DNA of 64,000 bases from assembly GCA_019096155.1 (NCBI GenBank), contig JAHCVI010000004.1, positions 4,029,308-4,093,307 on the forward strand, in the 5' to 3' direction. Shown in pieces: positions 54,446 to 64,000 of the stretch (the stretch's first letter is position 1; each line of letters opens with the position of its first letter). The DNA comes from Staphylotrichum longicolle. Taxonomy: Eukaryota; Ascomycota; Sordariomycetes; Sordariales; Chaetomiaceae. The notes beneath the pieces were generated by a model, which searched no databases, was not told where the DNA came from, and worked only from the letters and a program-made list of their open reading frames with translations. A program made the translations under genes and the position numbers.

Positions 54446-56035
54446 CTACACGATGCACTTCCAGCTGCCAGGGTCGTTCGGGTTGCCGTTGCCGGTGTAA
54501 GTATTCCGGAGCGGATACTTGTAGTGCCTCCTCCTGAATGCAACCTGACCGCCTGCCGCTCCGTTGACAAAAGCGGTGCCCAGAATCGAGTCGGGCGCCT
54601 TGTCTTGCTCCACCCACCTTACTATGGCCGTTAGTACGTTCTGGTCCGGGTCGAGGCTAGCAGTGGATGTGCGCGCCTAGCCGATAAAGGTCGCACCGGG
54701 GCCGCCGGAGCAGTGGCCTATACCGGAGATATGGAAGAAGCGGTAGAAGCCGTCCAGCGCGCTGCTCGGCAGGTTCATCGTCGCGGCTACGTAGTTGTAG
54801 TAGCGCGGCGAGATCTCACTAGTGATGATCTGGTCCTGCTGTCCGTGGTAGTGTAGGATCTTTGCACCGCGTGCCTTGACTGCGTTGAGATCGCCGGACC
54901 ACGTGCGTATATTAGACGGGTTGAGGGCGCCCGAGAATGCGTAGTCGGCAGGGCCAAGCGTGGCGGGGTCCTAGTTGGGATTATTATAGACGACGTACCG
55001 AAACTAGTCGGATGAGAACGAGAAGGGCTGGCCCGCGTAATATATATATGGATCTCCGAGGAGCTCCGCGCCCGGCTGTATCCTGGAATATACGAGAGTG
55101 CCGTTCTCGCTGTAGAGATCCGAGAATACAGTGCGGACGGTACGAGCTTGTGTTCCGGTAATGTACGTGCTATTGTTGGCCGCTGAGCCTGGCGGGTAGA
55201 TAAGAGACCCTAGGCGGTATTAGTAGAGCAGGGGATCCTTAATGATACCGTCGACGTAGCCGTCAATGCCATCATATTAGGCTATAATGTCTATATGGAT
55301 AGCGGTCCACTAGTCCGGCGTCAAGTATGTAGGAGACCCGACCGCGCCGGTGAGCAGATAGAAGTGCCTAGACTAGGAATTTAGGTTGTTGAAATCGAGA
55401 GCGGGTATACCCGCGATAATGCCGTCAAAATCCTCCGGAAAAGACTGAGCAGACTTGAAGCCCTGCCTGCTGCCCGTCGAGCAGCCGAAGTAGTACGACT
55501 TCTTGTACTTTCTCTAGTAGAAGACTGCCGAGATCTGCTTTCCGACTACGATATTGGTGTGGATAGACCGCCAGGCAAAGTCCTGGACGACGTCGGGGTT
55601 GTTGAGGAGGGGCGCGGCCGAGGTGCCGTTGTAACCGTTGTTGGCACCGACGGTCGAGAACCCGAGCTCGACCGTATAGGCTATATCGTCGTTCGAGAGG
55701 CACCCGTTGAGACCACCGTTACCCGTGCTGAGGAAGCGGCCGGTCTAGTTGCGCGGCAGCCAGGCCTCCATGCTGATGCTAGACTGGTTGGACGTGGCAA
55801 CGTATAGCGCGACGCGGCAAAAGTCGACGCCGACGGCCATGGCGCCCCGGCCACACGTCGGGTCCGTGTCCGGGAAGGACATGTTTGTGCCCGCGGCCAC
55901 GTACTCGGTGAACCAGACGGTAGCATTTTCGATGTTGAGTTGGCTCGTGAGGTTCGAGCACTGCTGCTGGAAGCTGCTGCAGTGCGCCGTCGCCGCGAGC
56001 GAGGAGAGGAGCGCGGCGTGCAATGGGAAGCGCAT
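54446..56035 (-). pseudogene. tannase/feruloyl esterase B-like, RIP-type stops
   Basis: Full-length (530 codons) minus frame from ATG 56035 (signal peptide MRFPLHAALLSSLAATAHC) to TAG 54446-54448, with no frameshift. It is interrupted by seven TAG (plus-strand CTA at 54677, 54971, 55004, 55310, 55373, 55514, 55745) and two TAA (TTA at 55220, 55277). Family marks: GRFLSTGNGGLNGCLS, TNNGYNG-like VGANNGYNGTS, nucleophile region YYFGCSTGSRQGF, DPDTWSGDLNAVKARG-like SNIRTWSGDLNAVKARGAKI, LHYHGQQDQIIT (acid Asp) and GIGHCSGGPGA (His). The family hydrolyses gallate or ferulate esters of plant polymers. Stops fall at Gln/Trp positions, so CpA to TpA mutation silenced it. Confidence 0.9.
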
Positions 56036-57388
56036 TGTGGCGGCTGTGATGGCTGACGAGACCGTTGCGAAGGTGTGCCAACCACTTCCATCTTGGACAA
56101 GATGCCTGCGGCCTTTAACATATTGTATTGCGGTCAATGCTGATTCATTTAATTTGCAGTGTCGGGAAGCCGACAAGAACTAAGGGATCTGTGGCCGCGC
56201 GATTTTCCAGGTCAGGAAATGTTCCTGCGCAAGCGAAGTCAATGGATGTAACTGCGGAGAACCCACAGACCCGGAACCATGTCCCATATCCCAGCCCGCG
56301 TTGGCAAACCCGGTTAAAGCGAGAAGACAATTTGGACATTACTCCGTGGATTAGATAAGGATGTGCACGAGCCACCAAGAGCTTGCCCCGCAGAGCCCAT
56401 ATCCATTGAGCTCTACAGGGCAACACCCCGCGAACATCAACAACCCAGACTTCTCAACCACTATTTTCTCACTCTTTGAATGGCCTCCCCCATAACCCCG
56501 GCGGCTTTTTCGGCCCGTTTCGTTTGACGTTCAATCCCGCTAAGCCCCGTTGAGTTTTGGAGGTGGTGTGTGTTCTTAATTGTGGGAGACTGGTGGCTCC
56601 TCTGCATGATAAGCTGAGGGATGTTCCCGGCCTAGTCACGCGGTGACCCACTATCCACCGTTCTAGACAGCTGTACGAGGCCCGAAAAGGGTAAGAGGCA
56701 AGATCTTAGAGGAAAAGCTGCGGCTCTTTGATTCTCCAGCAAGTCAGCTGCCTTGACTCTGCACGCTGGACAATATAGCCGCCTAGTCTCATATTCCGGA
56801 AATTGCCGGCACCGTCGCCCCTCTTTTCTTCTTCTGCTCGAATCATCTGTCCGTCTCCCATGCGCAGACTGCCTTGATACCCACGCTAGAACAACGCCGG
56901 AAGCGCTGGAGAACGTGGCCACCCCACACGTGCCTAGGTTCTGCCGGCACCTGGACTAGCGTTACACAGAGCGCCGGGCTCGGGGAGCGCATTTTAACCG
57001 TTGGGACAGTCGAACCAAATCCCAACCCGATAGTGTACCCGTAGTGTCGTGTGCTCGCACACTCCGGTCTTTGGTCCAACTCCACCCTCCCCAACTCCAT
57101 GGATACCAACCTTCCCCATGATGCCTGCTTGGCTCACCTGGCACGGTTAGCGTCTTGTGCTCGAGCACCTGCCATCGCCGACTTGCCTCACTCTCTGTTT
57201 ACGCTGCCCCAGCTCGCCAGCGCCCCATTCCCCGGATTTTCCTCAAGATGACCTTTGGACAACCCCAGTTTGCCCTGTAACTGCCGCGTCGGCTCAAGTT
57301 ATACTTCATGCTGCCATTCTCAAGACCCTGACCAGCACTGGGTGCTCGTCGACGGCGAGTGCACATCCAAAATGAGCAGCAGCGGAAT
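56036..57388. other. spacer, no gene recognised
   Basis: 1.35 kb upstream of the tannase relic. Short frames lack motifs. Confidence 0.4.
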
Positions 57389-58230
57389 TCTTGCGTACTG
57401 GCGCAGTTCGTACTGCTCCAGTACGGCTCATTGACCCCTTTTCCTGTCCACTTATTGCCTGTTTCGGCTGCATATTAGTCCACTGTTAGGGGGCTTAGAC
57501 CCCCTTCCCCCTTCCCCCCCCCCCCCGGCTGTACTGCACACCCCCCCTTGGGGCGATGTATCGATGTGGAGTTTGTCGCTGCAGGGCCAGGATATGGTAA
57601 ATAGTGGGCCAATTCTGCCGTTTTGCTGCGCAGTACAGACTGCTGGTCAGACCTCCAGTACAGACTGCGGGTCAGCAGTACAGCCCGCAGTGGTGATGTC
57701 AGGCGTCTACTCTGCGTGGTGTTGTTTCGAACGGTGACGACGGCCGGCAGGCAGGCTGGCTGGCTGGCTGGCTGCCGACCGTGTTCTTTAAACTGGCGTT
57801 GGGATCAACTGTTGTATGGGAATCCCATAGTAGCTCTGTTATGGCAAACCTCCTCCTCTTCACCTTTTGTTGCTATGGATCCGACTTGCCGCGCCCGCAG
57901 GGTTACTTAGCATTCCAGGGACTCGAGGCCTGGATCAACCGCCACATTGATAGTGGCCTCGGCTATATCGCTGTCGTCTTGGGAGGTCATGGCACCAAAA
58001 TTTAAGTGAGAAACAGCTGTTTTGGAAGCAAAAGAAGACACTTGGAGGTCGTGGGACATCACGGGCATGACGGAAACCCGAGGCAACCAGGCACCCACCA
58101 GCCTGGCAGGCGGTGTAATCCAACCTCCAAAAGTGGCTCAGACGCAGTACATCTGCAGCCTCATGCAGGCTTACTAAGTGCCAAGAAGTACCGTACTGGA
58201 GCAGTACGAACTGCGCCAGTACGCGAGAAT
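57389..58230. mobile_element. non-coding DNA transposon (MITE-like) with about 40-bp inverted repeats
   Basis: A perfect 34-bp inverted repeat beginning GCGTACTGGCGCAGTTCGTA lies at 57395-57428 and, inverted, at 58191-58224. One mismatch apart it extends outward to ATTCT(T/C), giving ends at 57389 and 58230 (842 bp). Inside the left end are further copies of the CAGTACAGACTGC(T/G)GGTCAG motif (57630-57695), as in subterminal repeats of DNA transposons. A G/C-homopolymer (C14 near 57514) lies inside. No transposase is encoded, so it is non-autonomous. A target-site duplication is not clear. Confidence 0.8.
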
Positions 58231-58289
58231 CAGGCTCTGAAGGAGTGTTGCGAAGTACGTGACTAAAACTGTAACAAGAACATCGAGGA

Positions 58290-59551
58290 TCATTGCATAG
58301 GTGCACCCTTCAATCTACCTGCACTCTTTCCAGAGTCCCAACTGTCTTTTGAGGATAGTGCGTTCAGCTCATGGGTCGCAGGAGGGGTTTTGAGGCCCAG
58401 TCCTTTGTAGGATGCGTTGCGAAGATCCGGTACTTCGGAGAGCCGGGACGGGCGTGATGCTGTTTTGGTGTCTCGGAGCAGAACCCGGAGCGTGGGGATG
58501 CAGGCGGCGATCATGGTCACTGTCGATTCGGTCACATCCCAGATGAAAAGGATGACATCGTAGTCTGTCTGGTTGTCAGTCGGGTGTATCACTTGTGCAG
58601 CAGTGGTAGGAATGACTTGCAAGCGTCTTGCCCGCCAAGGTTTGGCAAATTGACGCACTTTATGATGGCAACAACTCCCGCCCTAGAGAGGGACCAGTGT
58701 TAGAGGACGGAAAGAGGTGCTCGGTAGCGACGAGGGTTACTCACACTGCGCCCATACTCATGGCAACCACGACGCCAATCTTTTCCTTGCGTCTCAGTGC
58801 GATATTCCACATAAAGGTCCAAGGAAGGATGGCGAGCGTGAAGTCCATTGCGGCCGAGTAGGCTGAGACGGAGAGTTAGCCGTTGCCTTGGGCAAGGGAA
58901 TGGGAAGAGGACCAACCGCCGGTGGCGATCCAGATTTTTTGATCCCACACGAGGAGCCCAGCAGGTGCCCGGCAAGTCCATGATCCAGCCCTTGGCTAGC
59001 GGCTTGCATTGAATCCGGGACCATGGCAGCGAAGCCCATGGCGATGTTCATGGATATGATGATGAACCACACGAAGGCCTTGGTCATGCCCGTCGTCAGG
59101 CGGAGGAGCGTGAGGGCAAACGCTGTCTTGGTCCACACGGCGGCGGTGATGCTGAGTGTCGCCCGGCTGTAGATGATAACCATGAAGCGAGGGGGGTTAT
59201 AGATATTGAGGTCCCAATCGTGCATGCCGTAGTTAAAGTCGTTCACCAGAACGGTGGTTGTGGCGTCGGTGGCGACTATGGTACACTGAATACCGGATAG
59301 GTACACGAGGCACATGTCAGCACTCTGCAACTCGCAAACAAGCCAAGCACTCGCATCTAACGCACCCAGGCCGCTATCAAGATCCAGTCGTCCCACCACA
59401 GGCCACGCCGGATGTTGAGCTTGCAGTAAAGGCGGAGGCCTAAAAACGCCGAGGCCAAGGCGGTCAAGCCCCACGAGACGCCGAGCAGCATCGGGCCCCT
59501 GTCGTCATGGGGATGGTCGTCCGAAGACGGTGACAGGCCAGTCGTTGACAT
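58290..59551 (-). CDS. rhodopsin-like fungal integral membrane protein, with frame changes
   Basis: A fungal membrane protein of the PTH11-related 'rhodopsin domain' family, seven helices expected. Exons about 59366-59551 (MSTTGLSPSSDDHPHDDRGP, first helix, RGLWWDDWILIAAW), 58917-59285 (CTIVATDATTTVL, RATLSITAAVWTKTAFALTL), 58745-58862 (AYSAAMDFTLAILPWTFMWN, RRKEKIGVVVAMSMGAV) and 58290-58682 (AGVVAIIKCVNLPN, FIWDVTESTVTMIAACIPTL). Introns of 80, 54 and 62 nt have GT-AG ends. Exon 2 needs two frame changes (to IQCKPLAKGWIMDLPGTCW and back to WDQKIWIATG) and exon 4 one more, so it is either damaged or carries assembly indels. Role: surface sensing by analogy with PTH11; no ligand is known. Confidence 0.7.
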
Positions 59552-60352
59552 TGTGGAAGAGACGACAAGAATGGAGGTCAAGGAAGAAAAAGCAAAAGGC
59601 CCACGCTCATCCCGCAGAAATGTAACACTGGGGGCGGGACGCGTTACTTTAAACCAAGTGTCGGCCTCAACCAGCACCCCGCACGGGAATCAGGGGATTG
59701 TGGCTGCCCTTTAACTACCTCTGACATTTTCAGTTAGGTGTTCGTTAGTGAGGGCGCCGTTATAAAATTCGGATGGGGGCGACATCCCTCACCTTGGCTT
59801 GGCGCGCTCCCAATCGAACCAAGCACACGCTCTGAAGGGCACCGGCGGTGTGGCCCAGACTCGCCTTGATGCGGCTCGAGCGCTGCAACACCAATTGAAG
59901 GTCGACATTGGCTCCAGGTGTGGGACACCCTAACCCCCACAAGTCAAGGTCTGCACTCCCGTAATGTAATCGACAGCGTCTCACCTTGCAGGACAGACCA
60001 CTAATTGTTTTGGGGCAATTTCCTGCTGGACCGGCGCCACGGCCAGGCTCGTCCGCACCAGCCGGTCGGGACGGCGCCGTTTGACCGGCCCACTTATTCT
60101 CACGAACTACTCCTGACCGTGGCACTTCGGCGGGCAGCAGGCGTCCGTGCGCGACACACCGTCCCAATTGCTCACGGCGGTGAGGAACTGTCCAGCTCCA
60201 GAGCTTGGGGTGCATCGCCAGATATAAGAACCACGACCATGCCTTTTGGTTTTGGCTCCCTGCCTGGTTCTCGCGAGCCATCACCTGCATCTCTGGCTCC
60301 CAAGTCTCTTGCGCTCGCACCTGCTCCCCAACCGTCCTGTTTTGCCCTGCTT
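59552..60352. other. spacer, no gene recognised
   Basis: Upstream of the rhodopsin-like gene. A 186-residue minus frame (59760-60320) lacks motifs and is not called. Confidence 0.4.
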
Positions 60353-60556
60353 TCAGAGCAAGTGACGCATGTCCTGCAGGTTCAACAGTGACCTGAAGTG
60401 CTCGAACTTTTGCCTGGAGAGCTGCTTGGTCAAACCGTCCGCGGGCATTAAATTCGTAGGCAGGTAGGCAACCTCAAAGCGCCCTGTTGCGTGCTCATGG
60501 AGCGCCCAGAGCTTCTGGATATCCACATGGCGCAGGCGAGTGTGATTCTGACAACT
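60353..60556 (-). mobile_element. Ty1/Copia retrotransposon RNase H end, relic
   Basis: Minus strand: HTRLRHVDIQKLWALHEHAT, GRFEVAYLPTNLMPADGLTK, QLSRQKFEHFRSLLNLQDMR to TGA at 60353-60355. The HVDI...W......G.....Y.PT..M.ADGLTK.L pattern is the C-terminal end of the Copia-type RNase H. No LTR or other pol domain was found next to it. Confidence 0.85.
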
Positions 60557-62165
60557 GTGGTGCGAATTGCGCCGGACGAAACGTCAACCATCGACCAGTG
60601 ACAAGCCTCTTACGAAGCCGACTCCCAAGCCTCTCACGTCCGGATCACCCTGATCGCCTTTTCCAAGCCTCCTACGAACACTACCCTCTCGATGCGCCAA
60701 CATGTGATGACTGCGACCTGGAGAAGCTGCAGCCACGAGCCGGTCGTCTCTCTGACGAACCTAAGCATCGCTTCGGCCAACCCGTCCTCTCAAGAGAAGG
60801 AAGACGGAGTTGCGCCACGAGATTATTATCAGCCTTCCTATGATTGCTGAATCCTCGGGTTTTGGGGTGTGTGTGCTGACTTGATGATGCAGAAGGACAT
60901 ATCATGTAAAAGTAGCTAGACTAGCACCTTGGTAGGAGAGAGCTTTGGACGTAATCTAGTCCAAGCTCCCTAACCGCTGGGTTTTTCCACGTAGTGGGAA
61001 AACGCGGCTACCCACACACCCCCGAAACTGGTGTCCAAGCTGCGTTACCCGGGGTTCTCTCAAGAATCGACGAATGAAACTGGTAACTGCAGGGGGACGG
61101 GTAGAATTAGGAAGGAGACACGGCAGACTTGACACGCTAGACGCAGCTGCACCAGCGTAGGAATCGGCCACGGTCAAGTATAGCAACACGATGCGGTCTC
61201 TCTTGAAGGTGGGAAGGCTGGGGATTGATGAACAAAACTTGATGCGCTCTTTCCAAAAGTTCGAATCAAAGGACAAGGGTGGCCGGGTGCCGCAGTCGAG
61301 GGACGCCTCCAATGGGCACGAGGCCGTCGTCCAGCTCCTGCTGGCATCGGGCATGTGCCTGGTGCATTACAAATCCATCTTCAAAGTTACATTCTGGAGC
61401 TATCTCGGTTCTTGGTTTTCTGGACACGAAGCGCGGCAGGAACACCGAGACGGCATTCTGATAGACTTGAAGGGGTAAAGAAGCACCTATCGACCTAAGA
61501 TGCTAGGAAAGTAGGACATAGCGTAAGAATAGGGTAGGTATTCAAATCATTCTGGGCTTCCGAGGAGTTCGTTGTAGTCGGATCGAGAGCAGAATGTCAA
61601 AGCCCTCTTCCCGTCAAAAGGGTCCCTAAAGAGTTAGACCCAACAAAGGGCAAGGGTGGCGTTGCTCTCATTTTGGCAATGCGGAGCACAACAGCGATGA
61701 CTATGCTAGAGACAATTCCCGGAAAACAAGAGGGGAGTTGGCGGTATCCCGCGGCCTTGCCTGAGGACTCCTGTCTTAGAGCGCTTTGCTGATCAATGCT
61801 TCTTCCTTGAGTAATACATTGCTCCCACTGGCCAGGGGGACTAATGTTGCTCGGTGAAATTTATCCTTTGAGTCCGAATCGGACTTTATTTGGCCAGGGT
61901 TATCAAGATTGTTTGGTAAGGAGCTCCGAGTCGCGAACGTCGGCATACATATCTGGCCGAGCTTACCACGCTAGCCTGCTTGGCCTCTGTTGCAACACCC
62001 CGAAATTACTAATTGTCTCGCTAGCTTAGTAATTTCTAGCAATTCATAACTCCGTTGCAAGTGTATAAACCAGTAGTTACATCTACCTAACCTTACCTGG
62101 TACTCGTAAACCTTGTGGCAGCTTCACTAGATTGTCCATCTCTATGTACCTTCAACTGGCTCAAA
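60557..62165. other. spacer with a small ankyrin-like scrap
   Basis: 1.6 kb. At about 61300-61365 the plus strand encodes DASNGHEAVVQLLLASG, one ankyrin half-repeat inside frame 61191-61478, probably a relic. Nothing else is supported. 62050-62165 is the presumed promoter of the SDR gene. Confidence 0.4.
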
Positions 62166-62993
62166 ATGGCGGCACTTGAGCAAAAGGTGCTCTTCATTCT
62201 TGGAGGCGGGCCACGCATCGGCCACGCTGTAGCCAAGAAGTTCCTGAGTCAAGGATACAAAGTGGCCATAGGGAGACGCAACACCGAAAAGACAGAGCTT
62301 GATGGTATCCTTCGTGTGCATGTGGACGCCACCAAGCCCGAGACGATCGAAGAAGCTTTTCGTGAGGTTGAGTCGAAGCTAGGAGTTCCAAATGCCATTG
62401 TATACAACGGTAAGTGGGAACACAACACCCTCCAAGATCCACTCAAAGACTGACGTTTGGCCGTTTAACAATCAGCTGCCGCTCTTACCTTCCCCCCAGA
62501 AAAGGACCCGTTCGCTGTGGAGCCAGCTGCCTTCACGCGCGATCTCGCAATCAACGTGGGCGGCGCGTATGCCGCCCTTCATCATGCGACTCGCCTCGCT
62601 CGACGTCATAAAAATTCTCCGCTCATTTTCATCGCAACGGGCAATGTTACTCCCTTCAAGGTCCACCCACTCGCCGTAACCCTCGGCCCCGGCAAGTCTG
62701 CGCTGGCCCACCTCATGTCGCTCGGGACCACTGCGTACGATGTGAAGGAGTTCAGGTAAGGAGCCCGTATTGCTTTCTCCTCTACTCTCGATATACGAGC
62801 GACTAAGTACCTTATCCTGATACATAGGTTCTATTTTGCTTCCCAGGTTACGGATGATGGTGGCCCGGTGCCGTATCCGCAGGTGAGCGGTGAGGCGCAT
62901 GGAGAGGTCTATTGGAAGCTGGTGAATGAGGAGGGAAATGATTGGGATGTCAGATTCACTCTAGCTCCTGATGGGTCGCCGAGGCTCACTTAG
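62166..62993 (+). CDS. short-chain dehydrogenase/reductase (atypical), 229 aa
   Basis: Three exons join(62166..62409,62476..62755,62828..62993). The introns of 66 and 72 nt both have GTAAG donors and phases agree. It starts MAALEQKVLFILGGGPRIGH: the Rossmann glycine motif GGGPRIG replaces TGxxxGIG, followed by AIGRRNTEK and the adenine-ring Asp in HVDATKPETI, so it should bind NAD(P). The expected YxxxK is not seen; LGPGKSALAHLMSLG keeps a Lys-Ser context, so the catalysis is uncertain. ISAEAHADVYW-like VSGEAHGEVYWKLV and WDVRFTLAP near the end are typical of small fungal SDRs. An in-frame ATG at 62115 would add 17 residues but looks weaker. Confidence 0.85.
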
Positions 62994-63198
62994 TTTCGCT
63001 TGTGGATGAGTTCGTAGCAACACATTCAAGAGTATTGCCGAAATCTCACGGTGCCGCCGACGGTGGATACGAAGGGCCTTTTGGGGAGGTGGATTGCGGC
63101 GTGCAGGGAGGGCATCGCCAGTGACTTGTCTGGGTTTATTCCTGGGGCTGATCATGCTGTGTCAACACCGGGCTTAACGGAGGTTGGCGACCAGTAGG
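62994..63198 (+). pseudogene. coding-like tail in the SDR frame after its TAG
   Basis: After the SDR stop (TAG 62991) the same frame stays coding-like: FRLWMSS, TAG at 63015, QHIQEYCRNLTVPPTVDTKG, LLGRWIAACREGIASDLSGF and IPGADHAVSTPGLTEVGDQ, to TAG at 63196-63198. The composition looks like protein, and again the only internal stops are TAG. It is likely a fragment of another decayed gene adjoining the SDR. The family is not recognised. Confidence 0.4.
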
Positions 63199-63900
63199 TG
63201 TTTTTGTCAGGAGTCGTCGAGCAGATGTCTGGTGCCAAGGTTGATGATCACTAAACCTGAAGCGTTGCTTTGCTGATTAGGCTGAAAGTGCATGAAGAAC
63301 GAAACTTTTGGGGCGGGGTCCGTAGAATAATGTGACTATGAATATTTAACAAATCTCTACTTGGGATCTTCCCACTCGAGATCCAGAACCAAGAGATGTT
63401 GATTCTGCACGTGACTTTGGTAATCGTACTCGTTTCGGAATATTCCCAGAAAAACAGATCACTCTGCGCAGTTGGATCCAGCCATGGCTCCGGCCGCTTT
63501 CAGCGGGCCGCGTGAGCCAGGGGTGAGCCAAGGTGGCTAACCTCACCTTGCTCCGTCGGTCGCGCGAGCCAGGGTGACCTGCGGGCGGCAACACACTCTA
63601 TCCAACCAACTCGAGCCGCTGCCCTCCTCGGCACCAGCTCCCTCACCCGGCGAGCAACACTCTCTACATTGCATTACTAGTCTTGATTCCCAACTCTACA
63701 CCACCCTTGCTCTCCTTACTATTGCCCGAACCTAACCAAGCCGTGCCAGGTCTATCCGGCCTGAACTCCTCCTAGCTTATATTACAACACATAGCCGAGT
63801 ATACTACAAACCCCGGCTGAAATTTCAGCCCCCCCGACCAGCCTAATAGGTCACACTCCTATCCGTTCAGCAGGGCTAGCTCCGTCCACCTAGTAAACGA
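63199..63900. other. subtelomeric spacer
   Basis: 0.7 kb between the last coding relic and the telomere. GTGAGCCA(G)GGGTGAGCC-like short duplications occur near 63510-63575. The last 150 bp before the telomere are AT-rich. No gene. Confidence 0.45.
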
Positions 63901-64000
63901 GGGTTAGGGTTACTTAGGGTTAGGGTTAGGGTTAGGGTTAGGGTTAGGGTTAGGGTTAGGGTTAGGGTTAGGTTAGGTGTTAGGGTTTAGGGTTAGGGTT
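63901..64000 (+). repeat. telomere, (TTAGGG)n
   Basis: About 15 units of TTAGGG run to the window edge, oriented 5'-TTAGGG-3' toward the right as on the G-rich strand of a right-hand chromosome end. Variant units occur at the start (TTAC near 63910) and near 63969-63990 (TTAGG, TTAGGTG, TTTAGGG). Confidence 0.97.

Noticed and set aside
59760..60320. 186-residue minus-strand frame
   Set aside because: No motif, Trp/Arg-rich composition typical of chance GC-rich frames; ends next to the Copia relic.

Overview
Kind of organism. The window is nuclear DNA from a filamentous ascomycete (Pezizomycotina, probably Sordariomycetes) and is the right-hand end of a chromosome. The last 100 bases are TTAGGG telomere repeats running outward. 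Genes carry short spliceosomal introns (46-92 nt) with GTAAGT/GTATGT donors and CTAAC/CTGAC branch sites. The gene content is typically fungal: a LysM protein, a chitin-binding GH18 chitinase, a HET-domain relic, WD40/NACHT-ankyrin relics, a TPR-CHAT relic and a Fot/pogo transposon. Several decayed genes carry in-frame stops that are nearly all TAG, at places where Gln or Trp is expected. This is the mark of repeat-induced point mutation (RIP, CpA to TpA).

Layout. (1) 0-0.7 kb: 3' end of an HSL-like esterase. (2) 2.9-24.2 kb: an unusual block of seven genes without recognised close relatives. They are a long coiled-coil protein (B), a 369-aa orphan (C), an RGG plus CCHC zinc-knuckle protein (D), a 474-aa orphan with one intron (E), a possible GIY-YIG-like protein (F), an SF1-helicase-like gene broken by nine TAG codons (G), and a nuclear-looking coiled-coil protein (H). 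Eleven copies of an about 85-bp unit with a 16-bp AGCGGTATATACCGCT-type palindrome lie in four arrays between these genes. Two genes also share 3'-flank sequence in sense orientation, and a diverged direct repeat lies at 8.1 and 24.7 kb. This block is the best candidate for an undescribed system. (3) 24.2-41 kb: a gene graveyard with a RIP-hit Fot/pogo element with terminal inverted repeats and relics of TPR-CHAT, HET, WD40, F-box, kinase, multicopper oxidase and Zn-cluster regulator genes, plus two minisatellites. (4) 40.8-51.7 kb: a secreted-protein region with an SGNH hydrolase, an astacin-like metalloprotease, and a divergent chitinase/LysM pair. (5) 51.9-61.4 kb: relics of NACHT-ankyrin, chromodomain, tannase/feruloyl esterase and Copia RNase H genes, a non-coding transposon with 40-bp inverted repeats, and a rhodopsin-like membrane protein. 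(6) 62.2-64 kb: an SDR gene less than 1 kb from the telomere.

How the parts fit. The secreted chitinase and six-LysM protein share one 1.4-kb promoter region and form the common fungal chitin-acting pair. The 29-38 and 52-54 kb relics belong to families of fungal self/non-self recognition and regulated cell death, as expected in fast-evolving subtelomeres. Genes B-H use shared noncoding signals and look like a co-evolving set, but their function cannot be read from the sequence.

Caution. Several otherwise well preserved genes (B, D, F, SGNH hydrolase, chitinase, rhodopsin-like) each need one or more single-base frame changes. Uncorrected assembly indels are the simplest common explanation. 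Programmed frameshifting or early decay are alternatives.
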